A DNA stretch of 64,000 nt from Hyphococcus aureus (GTDB lineage Bacteria; Pseudomonadota; Alphaproteobacteria; Caulobacterales; Parvularculaceae), in NCBI RefSeq assembly GCF_042643165.1, contig NZ_JBHRSH010000001.1:620001-684000 (forward strand), in the 5' to 3' direction. Below the pieces are notes generated by a model. The model searched no databases and was not told the DNA's origin. It saw only the letters and a program-made list of their open reading frames with translations. Positions 53,846 to 62,086 of this stretch are shown piece by piece (positions within the stretch are counted from its first letter, which is position 1; each line of letters begins with the position of its first letter). The translations under genes were made by a program, and so were the position numbers.

Positions 53846-53869
53846 AAAAAACAGGCCTTTTTCGCCTGT
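53846..53869 (-). terminator. Possible minus-strand terminator
   Basis: An ACAGGC/GCCTGT stem (53851-53856 with 53864-53869) is followed on the minus strand by six T. It is about 245 bases past the Shedu-like gene and could end that transcript after the twin hairpins. Confidence 0.55.
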
Positions 53870-53926
53870 CGAGAGAGTTTTTCGCGTGGTTGGGGTGCGT
53901 TTTTTGCCACAAATGTGACGGCGCCT

Positions 53927-54004
53927 CCCCACGCTTTAAGCGTGGGGGGTCCACACTCCAATCAGCGCAATTATTCTGGGCGCCACGGTCTAGCCGTGGC
54001 GAGT
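53927..54004. repeat. Tandem pair of homologous hairpins
   Basis: Two perfect 8-base stems with 5-base loops: CCCCACGC-TTTAA-GCGTGGGG (53927-53947) and CGCCACGG-TCTAG-CCGTGGCG (53981-54001), 33 bases apart. Aligned over 25 bases including the trailing GTC, 18 positions agree. Two stem pairs differ by compensatory changes (C-G to G-C at pair 2 and pair 8). This looks like a conserved palindromic repeat family. Confidence 0.7.
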
Positions 54005-54112
54005 CGCAGAAAAGTTTACGCAAAAAATTTCCCGCTCTCGACATCTATTGATGCCCCTGCCCCAATCGACGGGATGGGGTAAGGATGGAAATTCCTGACA
54101 ACTTGAAACTCG

Positions 54113-54799
54113 CTACAGGCTAAATTTTTCGTCAAACTTTTTCTGACGCAAGTTATGGATGATTGCCGTCATTTCATCTCGCGTTTGGCCCCGGAAAATC
54201 CCAAATGCAATCTGCTCCAAAAAGCGATCATAACTCATTACAGTTATGTGCTTATCGTGCCATAGACTTTGTCGAACAGTATTGTACTTGTTAGGAAAGT
54301 TTGTTCTTCGACCAATTATTATTTTTCCGCTGCTTCGAGGATGAATGCTCTCCAAGCCAAGGCCGTCTAGCTTTTTCGGATTCCGGGCGTAAGTTATGTT
54401 GTTAGTAAGCCAGTTTCGCCAGTCTTCTATTTGCGATACCGCGGTGCGCAGTTTAGCGCTTTGCTCTCCATTTTTGAGAAACGGTGTTGCGGTTGGACTT
54501 TCAATCTCAACCAATTCCCAGAAGAGCCCCCCAGAACTTCCGCTTGCAATGAGAAAGTCCGGGATAAATTCGCTACCTAATCGCTTCTGAGGAAATACCC
54601 AAGTCCCGTGGCCGGTCCGTTGAGTTCCTAACCACAACCTAGGCCGAGCCTCCAAAAGCTTTTGTATTGGTCGTTCGTCAGGTGCCTCGTCTACCAGTTT
54701 TAAAAGGTCTAAAAGATCATCTAGCGTTGGATCATTAACCCCAGGATCCCAAATATTACATTCGTCCCATTCTTCATAAAACTGGTCAGATATGATCAT
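54113..54799 (-). CDS. Shedu-family (DUF4263) nuclease-like protein
   Basis: A 228-residue protein whose middle matches the Shedu SduA C-terminal domain. The PD-(D/E)XK-like site reads 'GSEFIPDFLI' (Asp81) then 'FWELVEIES' (Glu98, Glu100), followed by 'LRTAVSQIEDWRNWL' with Gln123. The third element is ExE rather than ExK, a form I recall in this family. Shedu is known as a single-gene anti-phage nuclease. The DNA is clearly richer in A+T than all neighbours. It starts 2 bases after the sucC stop with AGGGG in front, so it would be co-transcribed with sucC. No partner gene is visible. Confidence 0.78.
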   Translation of the reverse strand: MIISDQFYEEWDECNIWDPGVNDPTLDDLLDLLKLVDEAPDERPIQKLLEARPRLWLGTQRTGHGTWVFPQKRLGSEFIPDFLIASGSSGGLFWELVEIESPTATPFLKNGEQSAKLRTAVSQIEDWRNWLTNNITYARNPKKLDGLGLESIHPRSSGKIIIGRRTNFPNKYNTVRQSLWHDKHITVMSYDRFLEQIAFGIFRGQTRDEMTAIIHNLRQKKFDEKFSL

Positions 54800-54801
54800 A
54801 C

Positions 54802-55995
54802 CTACCCCTGAACGGCCGCAACCACCTTTTTCGCTGCATCTTCCAGATCATCCGCAGGCGTAATCTTCAGGCCGGAATTGGCGAGGATTTCTTTGCCCTT
54901 CTCCACATTTGTGCCTTCAAGGCGCACGACCAGCGGATCTTCCAGGCCGACTTCCTTCACCGCCGCGACAATGCCTTCGGCGATGATGTCGCATTTCATG
55001 ATGCCGCCAAAAATATTGACGAGAATGCCTTTGACGCCGGGATCGGTGGTGATGATCTTGAAGGCTTCGGTGACTTTTTCTTTCGTCGCGCCGCCGCCCA
55101 CATCGAGGAAGTTCGCAGGCTCGGCGCCATAATGCTTGATGATGTCCATGGTCGACATGGCGAGACCGGCGCCGTTGACCATGCAGCCGATATTGCCGTC
55201 GAGCTTCACATAGGAAAGGTCGAATTCCGATGCTTTCAATTCCATCGGGTCTTCTTCGGTCTCGTCGCGAAGCGCCAGAATGTCTTCATGACGGAACAGC
55301 GCGTTGGGGTCGAAGCCCATCTTGGCGTCGAGCACCAGAAGGTCGCCGCCCTTGGTGACGATCAGCGGATTGATCTCCAGCATCGACATGTCTTTTTCGG
55401 TGAAGGCTTTATAGAGGATCGGGATCAGCTTGCCGCATTGTTTCGCCGCCGCGCCGGAAAGACCCAGCGCCTGCGCGATGCGCCGCCCGTGATGGGGCAT
55501 GCAGCCGGTCGCCGGATCGATCCGCACCGTGACGATTTTCTCCGGCGTTTCCTCGGCCACTTCCTCGATATTCATGCCGCCTTCGGTGGAGGCGATGAAG
55601 GCGATGCGGCCCGTGCCGCGATCGACCAGCGCGGAAAGATAAAGCTCGGTTTCAATGTCAGAGCCGTTTTCGATATAGATCGTGTTGACCTGCTTGCCCG
55701 CCTCGCCGGTCTGTTTCGTCACCAGCGTCGCGCCGAGCATTTCCTTTGTGAAGGTCGCGGCTTCCGCCGGGGATTTGGCGAGACGCACGCCGCCAGCCTC
55801 ACCTGCGGAGGCTTCCTTGAACTTGCCCTTGCCGCGCCCGCCGGCGTGAATCTGGGCTTTCACCACGTAAAGCGGCCCGGGGAGCTCCTTCGCGGCGGCT
55901 TCGGCCTGGCTCGCATCGGTCACGACCCGGCCCTCGGACACCGGCGCGCCATAGGACTTAAGGACTTGTTTCGCCTGATATTCGTGGATGTTCAT
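54802..55995 (-). CDS. sucC: Succinyl-CoA synthetase beta subunit
   Basis: A 397-residue ATP-grasp subunit: 'MNIHEYQAKQVLKSYGAPV', 'VVKAQIHAGGRGKG', 'LEINPLIVT' and 'LDVGGGATKEKVTEAF' are present. It pairs with SucD to make ATP or GTP from succinyl-CoA. An in-frame extension to 56145 runs into the upstream gene and is rejected. mdh, often its upstream neighbour in alphaproteobacteria, is absent; a GNAT gene is there instead. Its 3' neighbour is the Shedu-like gene, not sucD. Confidence 0.96.
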   Translation of the reverse strand: MNIHEYQAKQVLKSYGAPVSEGRVVTDASQAEAAAKELPGPLYVVKAQIHAGGRGKGKFKEASAGEAGGVRLAKSPAEAATFTKEMLGATLVTKQTGEAGKQVNTIYIENGSDIETELYLSALVDRGTGRIAFIASTEGGMNIEEVAEETPEKIVTVRIDPATGCMPHHGRRIAQALGLSGAAAKQCGKLIPILYKAFTEKDMSMLEINPLIVTKGGDLLVLDAKMGFDPNALFRHEDILALRDETEEDPMELKASEFDLSYVKLDGNIGCMVNGAGLAMSTMDIIKHYGAEPANFLDVGGGATKEKVTEAFKIITTDPGVKGILVNIFGGIMKCDIIAEGIVAAVKEVGLEDPLVVRLEGTNVEKGKEILANSGLKITPADDLEDAAKKVVAAVQG

Positions 55996-56074
55996 GGGAT
56001 CGCGGGCTCCGTTGGGACAGTTTGCAAGGTCACGGGCTTTATAACCGCGCCGTTCCGCAAAACAACAAGGGAGC

Positions 56075-56752
56075 CTAGAGGGCGTCCCGAATTTCCAAGA
56101 GAGACCGGCGCTGGCGACCGGCCTCATCGAAATTCTCCGGCGCAAGCCAGGCCTCGAACGCCGCCTTCACCCGTGGCCACTCCCCGTCGATGATCGAATA
56201 CCAGGCGGTGTCGCGGTTCGCGCCCTTGACCACCTGATCCTGTCGGAAGACGCCCTCAAAGGAAAAGCCGAGCCGGATCGCCGCGCGTTTCGAGGCTTCA
56301 TTGGCGTTGTTGCATTTCCATTCATAACGGCGATAGCCGAGATCGTCGAAGAGATGGCGCACCATGAGATACATGGCCTCGGTCGCGGCGGGCGTGCGTT
56401 GAAGCTGTTTTGAGAAAACCACGCTGCCGACCTCCGCAGAGCCCGCTTCGGGCCGGATGCGCATATAGCTCGCCATGCCGAGAGGCGCGCCGGTTCGGGC
56501 GTCGCGGAAAAGATGTGTCCTCCAGTTCTGCTGCGCTATGACATACGCCATCACTGCGCTGAACTGTTCCGCATCTTCAAACGGACCAATGGGAATGTAG
56601 GTCCACAAATCGTCATTGGCCAACCCGCCGATGACGGAAAAAAGGTCTTTTGCGCAACCAGGAAACTGCGCCGGCTCCACCGACACAAACCGTCCCCGGA
56701 CCGTTTTTAAATCCGGCGCCGCGCACATTTTCCAGTTGGACAGATCGCTCAA
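56075..56752 (-). CDS. GNAT family N-acetyltransferase (RimL-like)
   Basis: A 225-residue acetyltransferase of the RimL-like branch. 'PLGMASYMRIRPEAGSAEVG', 'TEAMYLMVRHLFDDLGYRR' and 'NEASKRAAIRLGFSFEGVFR' form the acetyl-CoA fold. The start is TTG, supported by AAGGGAG 7 bases upstream; no nearby ATG has such a site. The acceptor is unknown. Confidence 0.88.
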   Translation of the reverse strand: MSDLSNWKMCAAPDLKTVRGRFVSVEPAQFPGCAKDLFSVIGGLANDDLWTYIPIGPFEDAEQFSAVMAYVIAQQNWRTHLFRDARTGAPLGMASYMRIRPEAGSAEVGSVVFSKQLQRTPAATEAMYLMVRHLFDDLGYRRYEWKCNNANEASKRAAIRLGFSFEGVFRQDQVVKGANRDTAWYSIIDGEWPRVKAAFEAWLAPENFDEAGRQRRSLLEIRDAL

Positions 56753-56806
56753 TGCTCAACTCCCTTGGTGGGGATTGAAAACAAAGGCCGCGCAAAATCA
56801 AGCAAG

Positions 56807-56842
56807 AAAAACGGGCCGCCCTCGCAATGAAGGAACGGCCCG
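56807..56842 (-). terminator. Terminator of the ompW-like gene
   Basis: A CGGGCCG/CGGCCCG stem (56812-56818 with 56836-56842) is followed on the minus strand by a T run. It lies just past the ompW-like stop. Confidence 0.75.
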
Positions 56843-56867
56843 AGAGTGGAGGGATCGAAAATTCAGG

Positions 56868-57518
56868 TTAGAAACGCATGCCGACGCCAATGCCGAACAC
56901 AAACGGATCAATGTCGACATCGACCGTATTGACCAGCGCGCCGGTGGTCAGCGTCGCCGTTGTGTCAATGTCGATATATTTGACGTCGGCGTTGAGGAAG
57001 ACACGATCGGAGATCGGAATATCGAACCCGACCTGCGCCGCCCAACCGAAACTGTCATCCATGGAAACGCTTGTCGGCCCGATCGCGTCCGTGAGCGATG
57101 TTTTTGCGTCTTCGGAATAGAAGATCGTCCAGTTGACGCCGACGCCCACATAGGGACGGAAGGCGGCGTCCGGCATAAAATGATATTGCAGCGTCAATGT
57201 CGGCGGCAGCACCATGGCGTCAGCGATCTCGCCAAGACCGGCCAGCGCGCCCTCGCCGGAAACATCATGGGGGCTCGTCGCAAGGATCAACTCGGCGCCG
57301 ATATTGTCCGTGAAGAAATAAGTGAAATCGAGTTCCGGCACGATGGCGTCGTCAACGGAAACGGTGGCGGTCGGGAAGGTCGGAAGGACAGGTCCCGAAT
57401 CTTCATTGGGGGCGACCATGATGCCGCGCAGGCGAACGAGTAAGTCGCCCTGCTCAGCGGCGGCGGGAACCGTCATGACGGAAAGAATAGCGGCGGCGGA
57501 AAGGAGAGTAGTGCGCAT
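56868..57518 (-). CDS. OmpW family outer membrane protein
   Basis: A 216-residue eight-strand barrel with a signal peptide (cut after AAA near residue 22) and OmpW landmarks 'LLVRLRGIMVAPNEDSG', 'DFTYFFTDNIGAELILATSPH', 'LTLQYHFMPDAAFRPYVGVG' and the terminal 'GVGMRF' barrel end. OmpW proteins form small hydrophobic channels. The start is MRTTLL, with an A-rich ribosome site; a longer frame upstream is not supported. Confidence 0.93.
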   Translation of the reverse strand: MRTTLLSAAAILSVMTVPAAAEQGDLLVRLRGIMVAPNEDSGPVLPTFPTATVSVDDAIVPELDFTYFFTDNIGAELILATSPHDVSGEGALAGLGEIADAMVLPPTLTLQYHFMPDAAFRPYVGVGVNWTIFYSEDAKTSLTDAIGPTSVSMDDSFGWAAQVGFDIPISDRVFLNADVKYIDIDTTATLTTGALVNTVDVDIDPFVFGIGVGMRF

Positions 57519-57689
57519 TTGAATGCCCCTCTTGATTAACTTCGTCGGGACATTGCGCTTCGCATTCCAAAAAAAATTGATCTGCGTCAGGAGTGACTGC
57601 ACAGATTGTCGCAACCAAGTGTTCATACTTATCGACCCGGCGGCGATAGCTCCGCATAATACGCAAAACTACGTAGATGGAGGACAAGG

Positions 57690-57995
57690 ATGATCATCGT
57701 TTCCGGCAAGGCTAAACTGAAATCCGGCGGGCTTCAGAAAGTTCAACAGGATATGGAGACGGTTATCGCCGCCACCCGCGCAGAAGCGGGATGCATCGAT
57801 TACTCTTATGGCGCGGACGTGACGGAGCCCGACACTCTTGTCGTTCTAGAATACTGGGAAAGCTGGGACGCGCTTCATGCGCACACCACGCAGCCGCATA
57901 TGGGCGCCTGGATGGCGAAGCTCGGCGAGGTTGGCGTCATTGGCCAATCGATTCGGTTCATCGAAGCCGGCGAAGAACGCAATTTGATGGGCTGA
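57690..57995 (+). CDS. ABM-fold monooxygenase-like protein, copy 1
   Basis: A 101-residue ferredoxin-like antibiotic biosynthesis monooxygenase (ABM) domain: 'VIAATRAEAGCIDYSYGADV' and 'LVVLEYWESWDALHAHTTQPH'. Such dimers oxidise quinone- or haem-like compounds or detoxify them; the substrate is unknown. AGGACAAGG lies before the ATG. The next gene is a paralogue only 4 bases away. Confidence 0.85.
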   Translation: MIIVSGKAKLKSGGLQKVQQDMETVIAATRAEAGCIDYSYGADVTEPDTLVVLEYWESWDALHAHTTQPHMGAWMAKLGEVGVIGQSIRFIEAGEERNLMG

Positions 57996-57999
57996 GGTC

Positions 58000-58299
58000 A
58001 TGATCGTCGTTACGGGCCGGGTTGTTGTGAAAGACGGCGCGCTCAACGGGTTGCTTCCCGCCATGAAGACAATGGTCGCCGCCAGCCGCGACGAAAGCGG
58101 CTGCCTTGAATATGCCTATGGGCCCGATCTCGGCGATCCGAATGCGTTTCTGGTGCTGGAAAAATGGGAAAGCTGGGCCGCGCTGGATGCTCATTTTGAA
58201 ACGCCGCATCTCAAAGCCTGGCGTGCGGCGCTCACCGGCGCGGGTCTCGTTTCGCGCAATCTCGTCGCCGCCGAAGCGGAGACGATGAAAGCCGTTTAG
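58000..58299 (+). CDS. ABM-fold monooxygenase-like protein, copy 2
   Basis: A 99-residue paralogue of the gene before it: the same 'VAASRDESGCLEYAYGPDL' and 'FLVLEKWESWAALDAHFETPH' positions are conserved. The two copies may form a heterodimer. It ends 4 bases into the convergent Mur ligase gene. Confidence 0.85.
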   Translation: MIVVTGRVVVKDGALNGLLPAMKTMVAASRDESGCLEYAYGPDLGDPNAFLVLEKWESWAALDAHFETPHLKAWRAALTGAGLVSRNLVAAEAETMKAV

Positions 58300-59687
58300 A
58301 GCTGCTTCAAAAGATCCGCCGCAAAAACCGACAATGTGTCGTCGCGCGCGCCCATGATGACAATCCTGTCGCCAGATTCCGCGAGCTTCAACAGCGCGGC
58401 GCCGCAATCATCGCGGGTCGCCAGCGCTTCCGCCTTGCGGCCGGCGGCGTTAATTCCCGCCGCAATATCTTTGCTGGAAACCGAGCGATCCACCGTGCCG
58501 CCGAAATAAACCGGCTCCGGCATCAACAAAATGTCCTGCTCCGACAACTGCTCCGCGAAGGTTGAAATGAACTCGTCCTTCATCAGCCGCAACGGTCCGA
58601 AGCCATGGGGCTGGAACATAACGAGCAAACGCCCCGGAAATTCATGCAGAGTTTTGAGGCTCGCGGTGATCTTGTCAGGGTTGTGACCGAAATCATCAAT
58701 GACGCTGACGCCGCCCGCCTCGCCAACATATTCAAGACGCCGCCGCACCCCTTCGAAGCCACCCAGCGCCGTTGCGGCGTCGTCCAGAGAAACGCCGCAG
58801 GCGCCGCAGGCCGCGATCGCCGCCAGCGCATTGGACACATTGTGGCGTCCCGGCATTTTCAGCGAGACGGGCGCGCGCGCGCCATCGCTGCGCGCCACCT
58901 CGAAGGAAACGCCAAAAGGCTCAGGTTTGATATGCTCCGCGAAAAGGTTGGCGCGCGGATCGATCAACGAATAGGTTAGCCGTTTTTCCGGACGCGCCGC
59001 AGCAAGCCGCGCCGTCTCTTCATTATCAAGATTGAGGACAGCGACCTCTGCATCTGCGATGAACCCGCCGAACAGCGACCTCAACTCTTCCATCGACTTG
59101 TGATCGAGGGAGATATTGTTCAGCACCGCGACTTTCGGATGGAACATGGCGATAGAACCGTCGCTCTCATCGACCTCGGAAACAAACGCCTCGCCTTCGC
59201 CCACCAGCGCGCTGGCGAACAGCGCATCGGGTTTGACGAAATTTTTCATCACGGCGCCGTTCATCACTGTTGGAGACTTGCCGGCGTGATGCAAAATCCA
59301 GCCGATCATGCCCGTCGTCGTAGACTTGCCGCTGGTGCCGGCGACGCCGATGGGGCGCTCAGACTCGTTGAAAAGCTGCGCCAGCAATTGCGCCCGCGAC
59401 AGCCGCGCCGCGCCCGCTTCTTTCGCGGCGACGACATCGGGAACCGTGTCCTCCACCGCCGCCGAAGCGACGAGAATCTGGGAAGGCCGGGTGACGCCGG
59501 AGCCATCCTGCGAATGAAGCGCAATCCCGAGGCTCCGCAAATAATCAAATTTCGCGCCGGTCCGGCCCTGATCGAGGGCCCGGTCCGAGCCCTCCACATG
59601 GGCCCCGCGCGCATTGACGATCATGGCGAGCGGCAGCATGCCTGACCCGCCAATCCCGCAGAAGAAATAGTCTTTTTTGTCTGTCAT
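58296..59687 (-). CDS. Mur ligase family protein, Mpl/MurC type
   Basis: A 463-residue three-domain Mur ligase. The N-terminal 'FCGIGGSGMLPLA' binds UDP-MurNAc, the ATP loop is GTSGKSTT (117-124), 'SEVDESDGSIA' and 'RHNVSNALAAIA' follow, and 'YFGGTVDRS' is C-terminal. It is either a Mpl-like murein peptide ligase for recycling or a MurC paralogue; the divergent LD-carboxypeptidase favours recycling. The ATG at 59687 is used. Confidence 0.85.
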   Translation of the reverse strand: MTDKKDYFFCGIGGSGMLPLAMIVNARGAHVEGSDRALDQGRTGAKFDYLRSLGIALHSQDGSGVTRPSQILVASAAVEDTVPDVVAAKEAGAARLSRAQLLAQLFNESERPIGVAGTSGKSTTTGMIGWILHHAGKSPTVMNGAVMKNFVKPDALFASALVGEGEAFVSEVDESDGSIAMFHPKVAVLNNISLDHKSMEELRSLFGGFIADAEVAVLNLDNEETARLAAARPEKRLTYSLIDPRANLFAEHIKPEPFGVSFEVARSDGARAPVSLKMPGRHNVSNALAAIAACGACGVSLDDAATALGGFEGVRRRLEYVGEAGGVSVIDDFGHNPDKITASLKTLHEFPGRLLVMFQPHGFGPLRLMKDEFISTFAEQLSEQDILLMPEPVYFGGTVDRSVSSKDIAAGINAAGRKAEALATRDDCGAALLKLAESGDRIVIMGARDDTLSVFAADLLKQL

Positions 59688-59781
59688 CACGAGAAGAGGC
59701 TATAGGCGAAATCTGTTTATAGTGCGTCACTAAAATGGTTAGGGCCTGATTTACGCCCTCCTGCTAGGCTATCACCCTGAA

Positions 59782-60639
59782 ATGACTGAGACCAAACACA
59801 CACACCCCTGTCAAATCGCCATCGTGTGCCCCGGCGGCCCGATCACGCGCGAGCTTGCGGAGAAAACCGCAGACATCGCGGCGGCGCGCTTTGGCGACGG
59901 GGTAAATCTTCATTTTCATGAACAATGTTATGCTTCCGCCGGGCATTTCGCGGGAGCCGACGCCGAGCGCAGCGCCGCCTTTCTGGAAGCCGCGAACGAC
60001 CCGAAATACAGCGCCGTCTGGTTCGGGCGCGGCGGTTACGGCGCCTGCCGTCTTGATGACGAGTTGTTCGGCAAGCTGAACGATCATGCGCGGCGGAAAA
60101 CCTATTTCGGCTATTCCGATAACGGGTTCCTGCTGGCGCGCCTCTACAAGAAAAAAATCGGGCGACAGGTTCACGGCCCGATTCCGACCGACCTCAATCG
60201 CGAGGGCGGCCAAGACGCGATCGCGCGCTCGCTTTCTTATCTCGTCCATGGCGACACATCGGGCATGGAGCCGACCGTGAAAACGGGCAAGCCCTGCGTC
60301 GCGTTCAACATCACCGTATTCGCCCATCTCGCGGGCACAAGCTGGGCGCCCGATCTCACCGGACATATCGTGATGCTGGAGGATGTGGGCGAATATCTCT
60401 ACGCCACCGACCGCGCGATGTTCTCAATCATGGACGACCGAAGCATTCAGAACGCCGCCGGGATCATGCTCGGACGCCTCAGCGACGTGCCGGAAAATGA
60501 CAGGCCGTTCGGCGCGAGCGAAGAAGAGATCGTTCAATATTGGTGCGAGCGCGCCGGCGTTCCCTATCTCGGCCGCGCCGATATCGGCCATGACGCGCAA
60601 AACAAGATCGTGCCGTTCGGCGCCTTTGTCAGCGCCTAG
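59782..60639 (+). CDS. LD-carboxypeptidase (S66 family)
   Basis: A 285-residue cytoplasmic serine carboxypeptidase removing the terminal D-alanine of muropeptide tetrapeptides. The S66 triad is present: Ser112 in 'FGYSDNG', Glu200 in 'MLEDVGEY', His270 in 'DIGHD'. There is no signal peptide, as expected for murein recycling. It is divergent from the Mpl-like ligase, which would use the tripeptide product. Confidence 0.92.
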   Translation: MTETKHTHPCQIAIVCPGGPITRELAEKTADIAAARFGDGVNLHFHEQCYASAGHFAGADAERSAAFLEAANDPKYSAVWFGRGGYGACRLDDELFGKLNDHARRKTYFGYSDNGFLLARLYKKKIGRQVHGPIPTDLNREGGQDAIARSLSYLVHGDTSGMEPTVKTGKPCVAFNITVFAHLAGTSWAPDLTGHIVMLEDVGEYLYATDRAMFSIMDDRSIQNAAGIMLGRLSDVPENDRPFGASEEEIVQYWCERAGVPYLGRADIGHDAQNKIVPFGAFVSA

Positions 60640-61904
60640 AATACGACGAGCGCGAACGCGCCCGCGGCGATCATCGCTGCAAAGATAGCCGCCACCCGCA
60701 GGCCAAGCGCCCCGCCGCCAATGACCCACGCCATGCCGGCTTTCAGAACAATATTCGACGCCGCTGCGATCATCACGGCAAGCGCCGCCGCATTCATGGC
60801 GATAGAACCGGATGCCGCCTGACGGCCCGCAATCAGCGTAATCGCATCCACATCCGCGAGTCCCGAGATCAACGCCACCACCATCAGGCCCGACTGGCCG
60901 AACCGCTCAGCCCCAAAACTCGCCGCGACGGAAATAATGGCGAGCAGCGCCGCAAACACCAGCGCCGGTTTGATTTCCATCGGGTTGCCGAGCGCAAGCA
61001 TGCTCTTCTGTTCCCCGGCGTGATTATCGCCCCTGCGCAACCATAACATGGCTCCCGCCCCAACCAGCGCGGCCGCGGCAAGCCCCGGCGCCAGCGCCAC
61101 AAGAACCTCCCGCGCGAGCGCGGCGACGAGAAGGCCGATCCGGATCAGCATCATGACATTGGCGGCGACGATCCCGGCGGCAAGCTCGCGCGGTTCAACC
61201 CCGCTTTTCGTAAAACGCGATAGCGACAGCGTCGTCGCCGTGGACGAGGCGAGCCCGCCCACAAACCCCGTGAGCAACACGCCGCGCCCGGAGCCCGCGA
61301 GTTTGATCAGCCAATAGCCGAGGAAGGAAAGCCCGCTGATAAAGACAACCATCAGCCAGATGTCGCGCAGATTGAGCGCATCATATGGCCCGAACGCCTC
61401 GTTCGGCAGGACCGGCAGGATAATGATGGAGATAGCGAGAAATCGCAGCGCCGCATAAAGCTCGTTTTCCGTTAGCGCCGACGCCCAACGCTGCACGCTC
61501 TCCTTGATGGAGAGAATGATCGCCGTGGACACGCCCCCGACCGCCGCCGCCAGAACATGCCCCCGGACCGCCGCAAGCCCGAGAATGAACGTCACGAACA
61601 GCGCAATCTCCGTGGTGCCGCCGGCGCCCGGCTTATCGCGCGCCGTCGCCCAATAAGCGACGGCTGTCAAAACGGCGACGGCAAGCAACGTGGCGACGGG
61701 AAGAATAAGACCGGGATCCGCCAGGCCCGAAACGGCGCCGGCAAGCGCCGTCAGGGTGAAGGTCCGCGCGCCGGCGAAACTGTGCTCGCGCGCCTCGGCC
61801 CGGTGCGTGTGCTCCCGCTCAAAACCGATGAGGAAACCGATCGCCAGCGCCACCGCCAGATGAACCAGATCGGCGGCCATGGGATCGCTGGCGAAATCGG
61901 GCAT
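60636..61904 (-). CDS. MgtC/SapB family membrane protein with DUF4010 domain
   Basis: A 422-residue membrane protein: N-terminal MgtC-like part ('LVHLAVALAIGFLIGFERE', 'AGARTFTLTALAGAVSG') and a C-terminal DUF4010 half with many helices ('VSTAIILSIKESVQRW', 'GFVGGLASSTATTLSLSRF'). A transporter-like or regulatory role is possible, but nothing specific is visible. The end overlaps the LD-carboxypeptidase by 4 bases. Confidence 0.88.
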   Translation of the reverse strand: MPDFASDPMAADLVHLAVALAIGFLIGFEREHTHRAEAREHSFAGARTFTLTALAGAVSGLADPGLILPVATLLAVAVLTAVAYWATARDKPGAGGTTEIALFVTFILGLAAVRGHVLAAAVGGVSTAIILSIKESVQRWASALTENELYAALRFLAISIIILPVLPNEAFGPYDALNLRDIWLMVVFISGLSFLGYWLIKLAGSGRGVLLTGFVGGLASSTATTLSLSRFTKSGVEPRELAAGIVAANVMMLIRIGLLVAALAREVLVALAPGLAAAALVGAGAMLWLRRGDNHAGEQKSMLALGNPMEIKPALVFAALLAIISVAASFGAERFGQSGLMVVALISGLADVDAITLIAGRQAASGSIAMNAAALAVMIAAASNIVLKAGMAWVIGGGALGLRVAAIFAAMIAAGAFALVVF

Positions 61905-62086
61905 GAAAACTCCTGAAGAGGAAGTCCGTCGGCAAGGAACACGTCTTATAGCCTGACTGATCCTGTATTGACATTTTTTCTCTGGAAATCCCGCCCATTC
62001 CGGCGCAAAAGCGCCCGGCCGCAAGGCTGGGTTGACATTATCGGCTCAGCATCGTTTGTCGCGGCCCGTTAACTGGAGTATCCAAA

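Larger units (their letters stand above)
53530..54112. other. Gene-free stretch between the thioesterase and the Shedu-like gene
   Basis: A 583-base interval with no convincing gene. It contains a small GNRA-type hairpin (CCGCGT-GGGA-ACGCGG, 53766-53781), a minus-strand terminator at 53846, and two homologous hairpins at 53927-54004. The short open frames running through it are unlikely to be coding, since they are made largely of the hairpins. Confidence 0.6.

Noticed and set aside
53844..54044. Short minus-strand frame with repeated PRLDRG/PPRLKRG peptides
   Set aside because: The repeated peptides come from the two homologous hairpins; there is no ribosome site and the rest has no coding character.
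55132..56193. 353-codon open frame on the plus strand
   Set aside because: Opposite sucC and running into the acetyltransferase gene; His/Arg-rich antisense composition.
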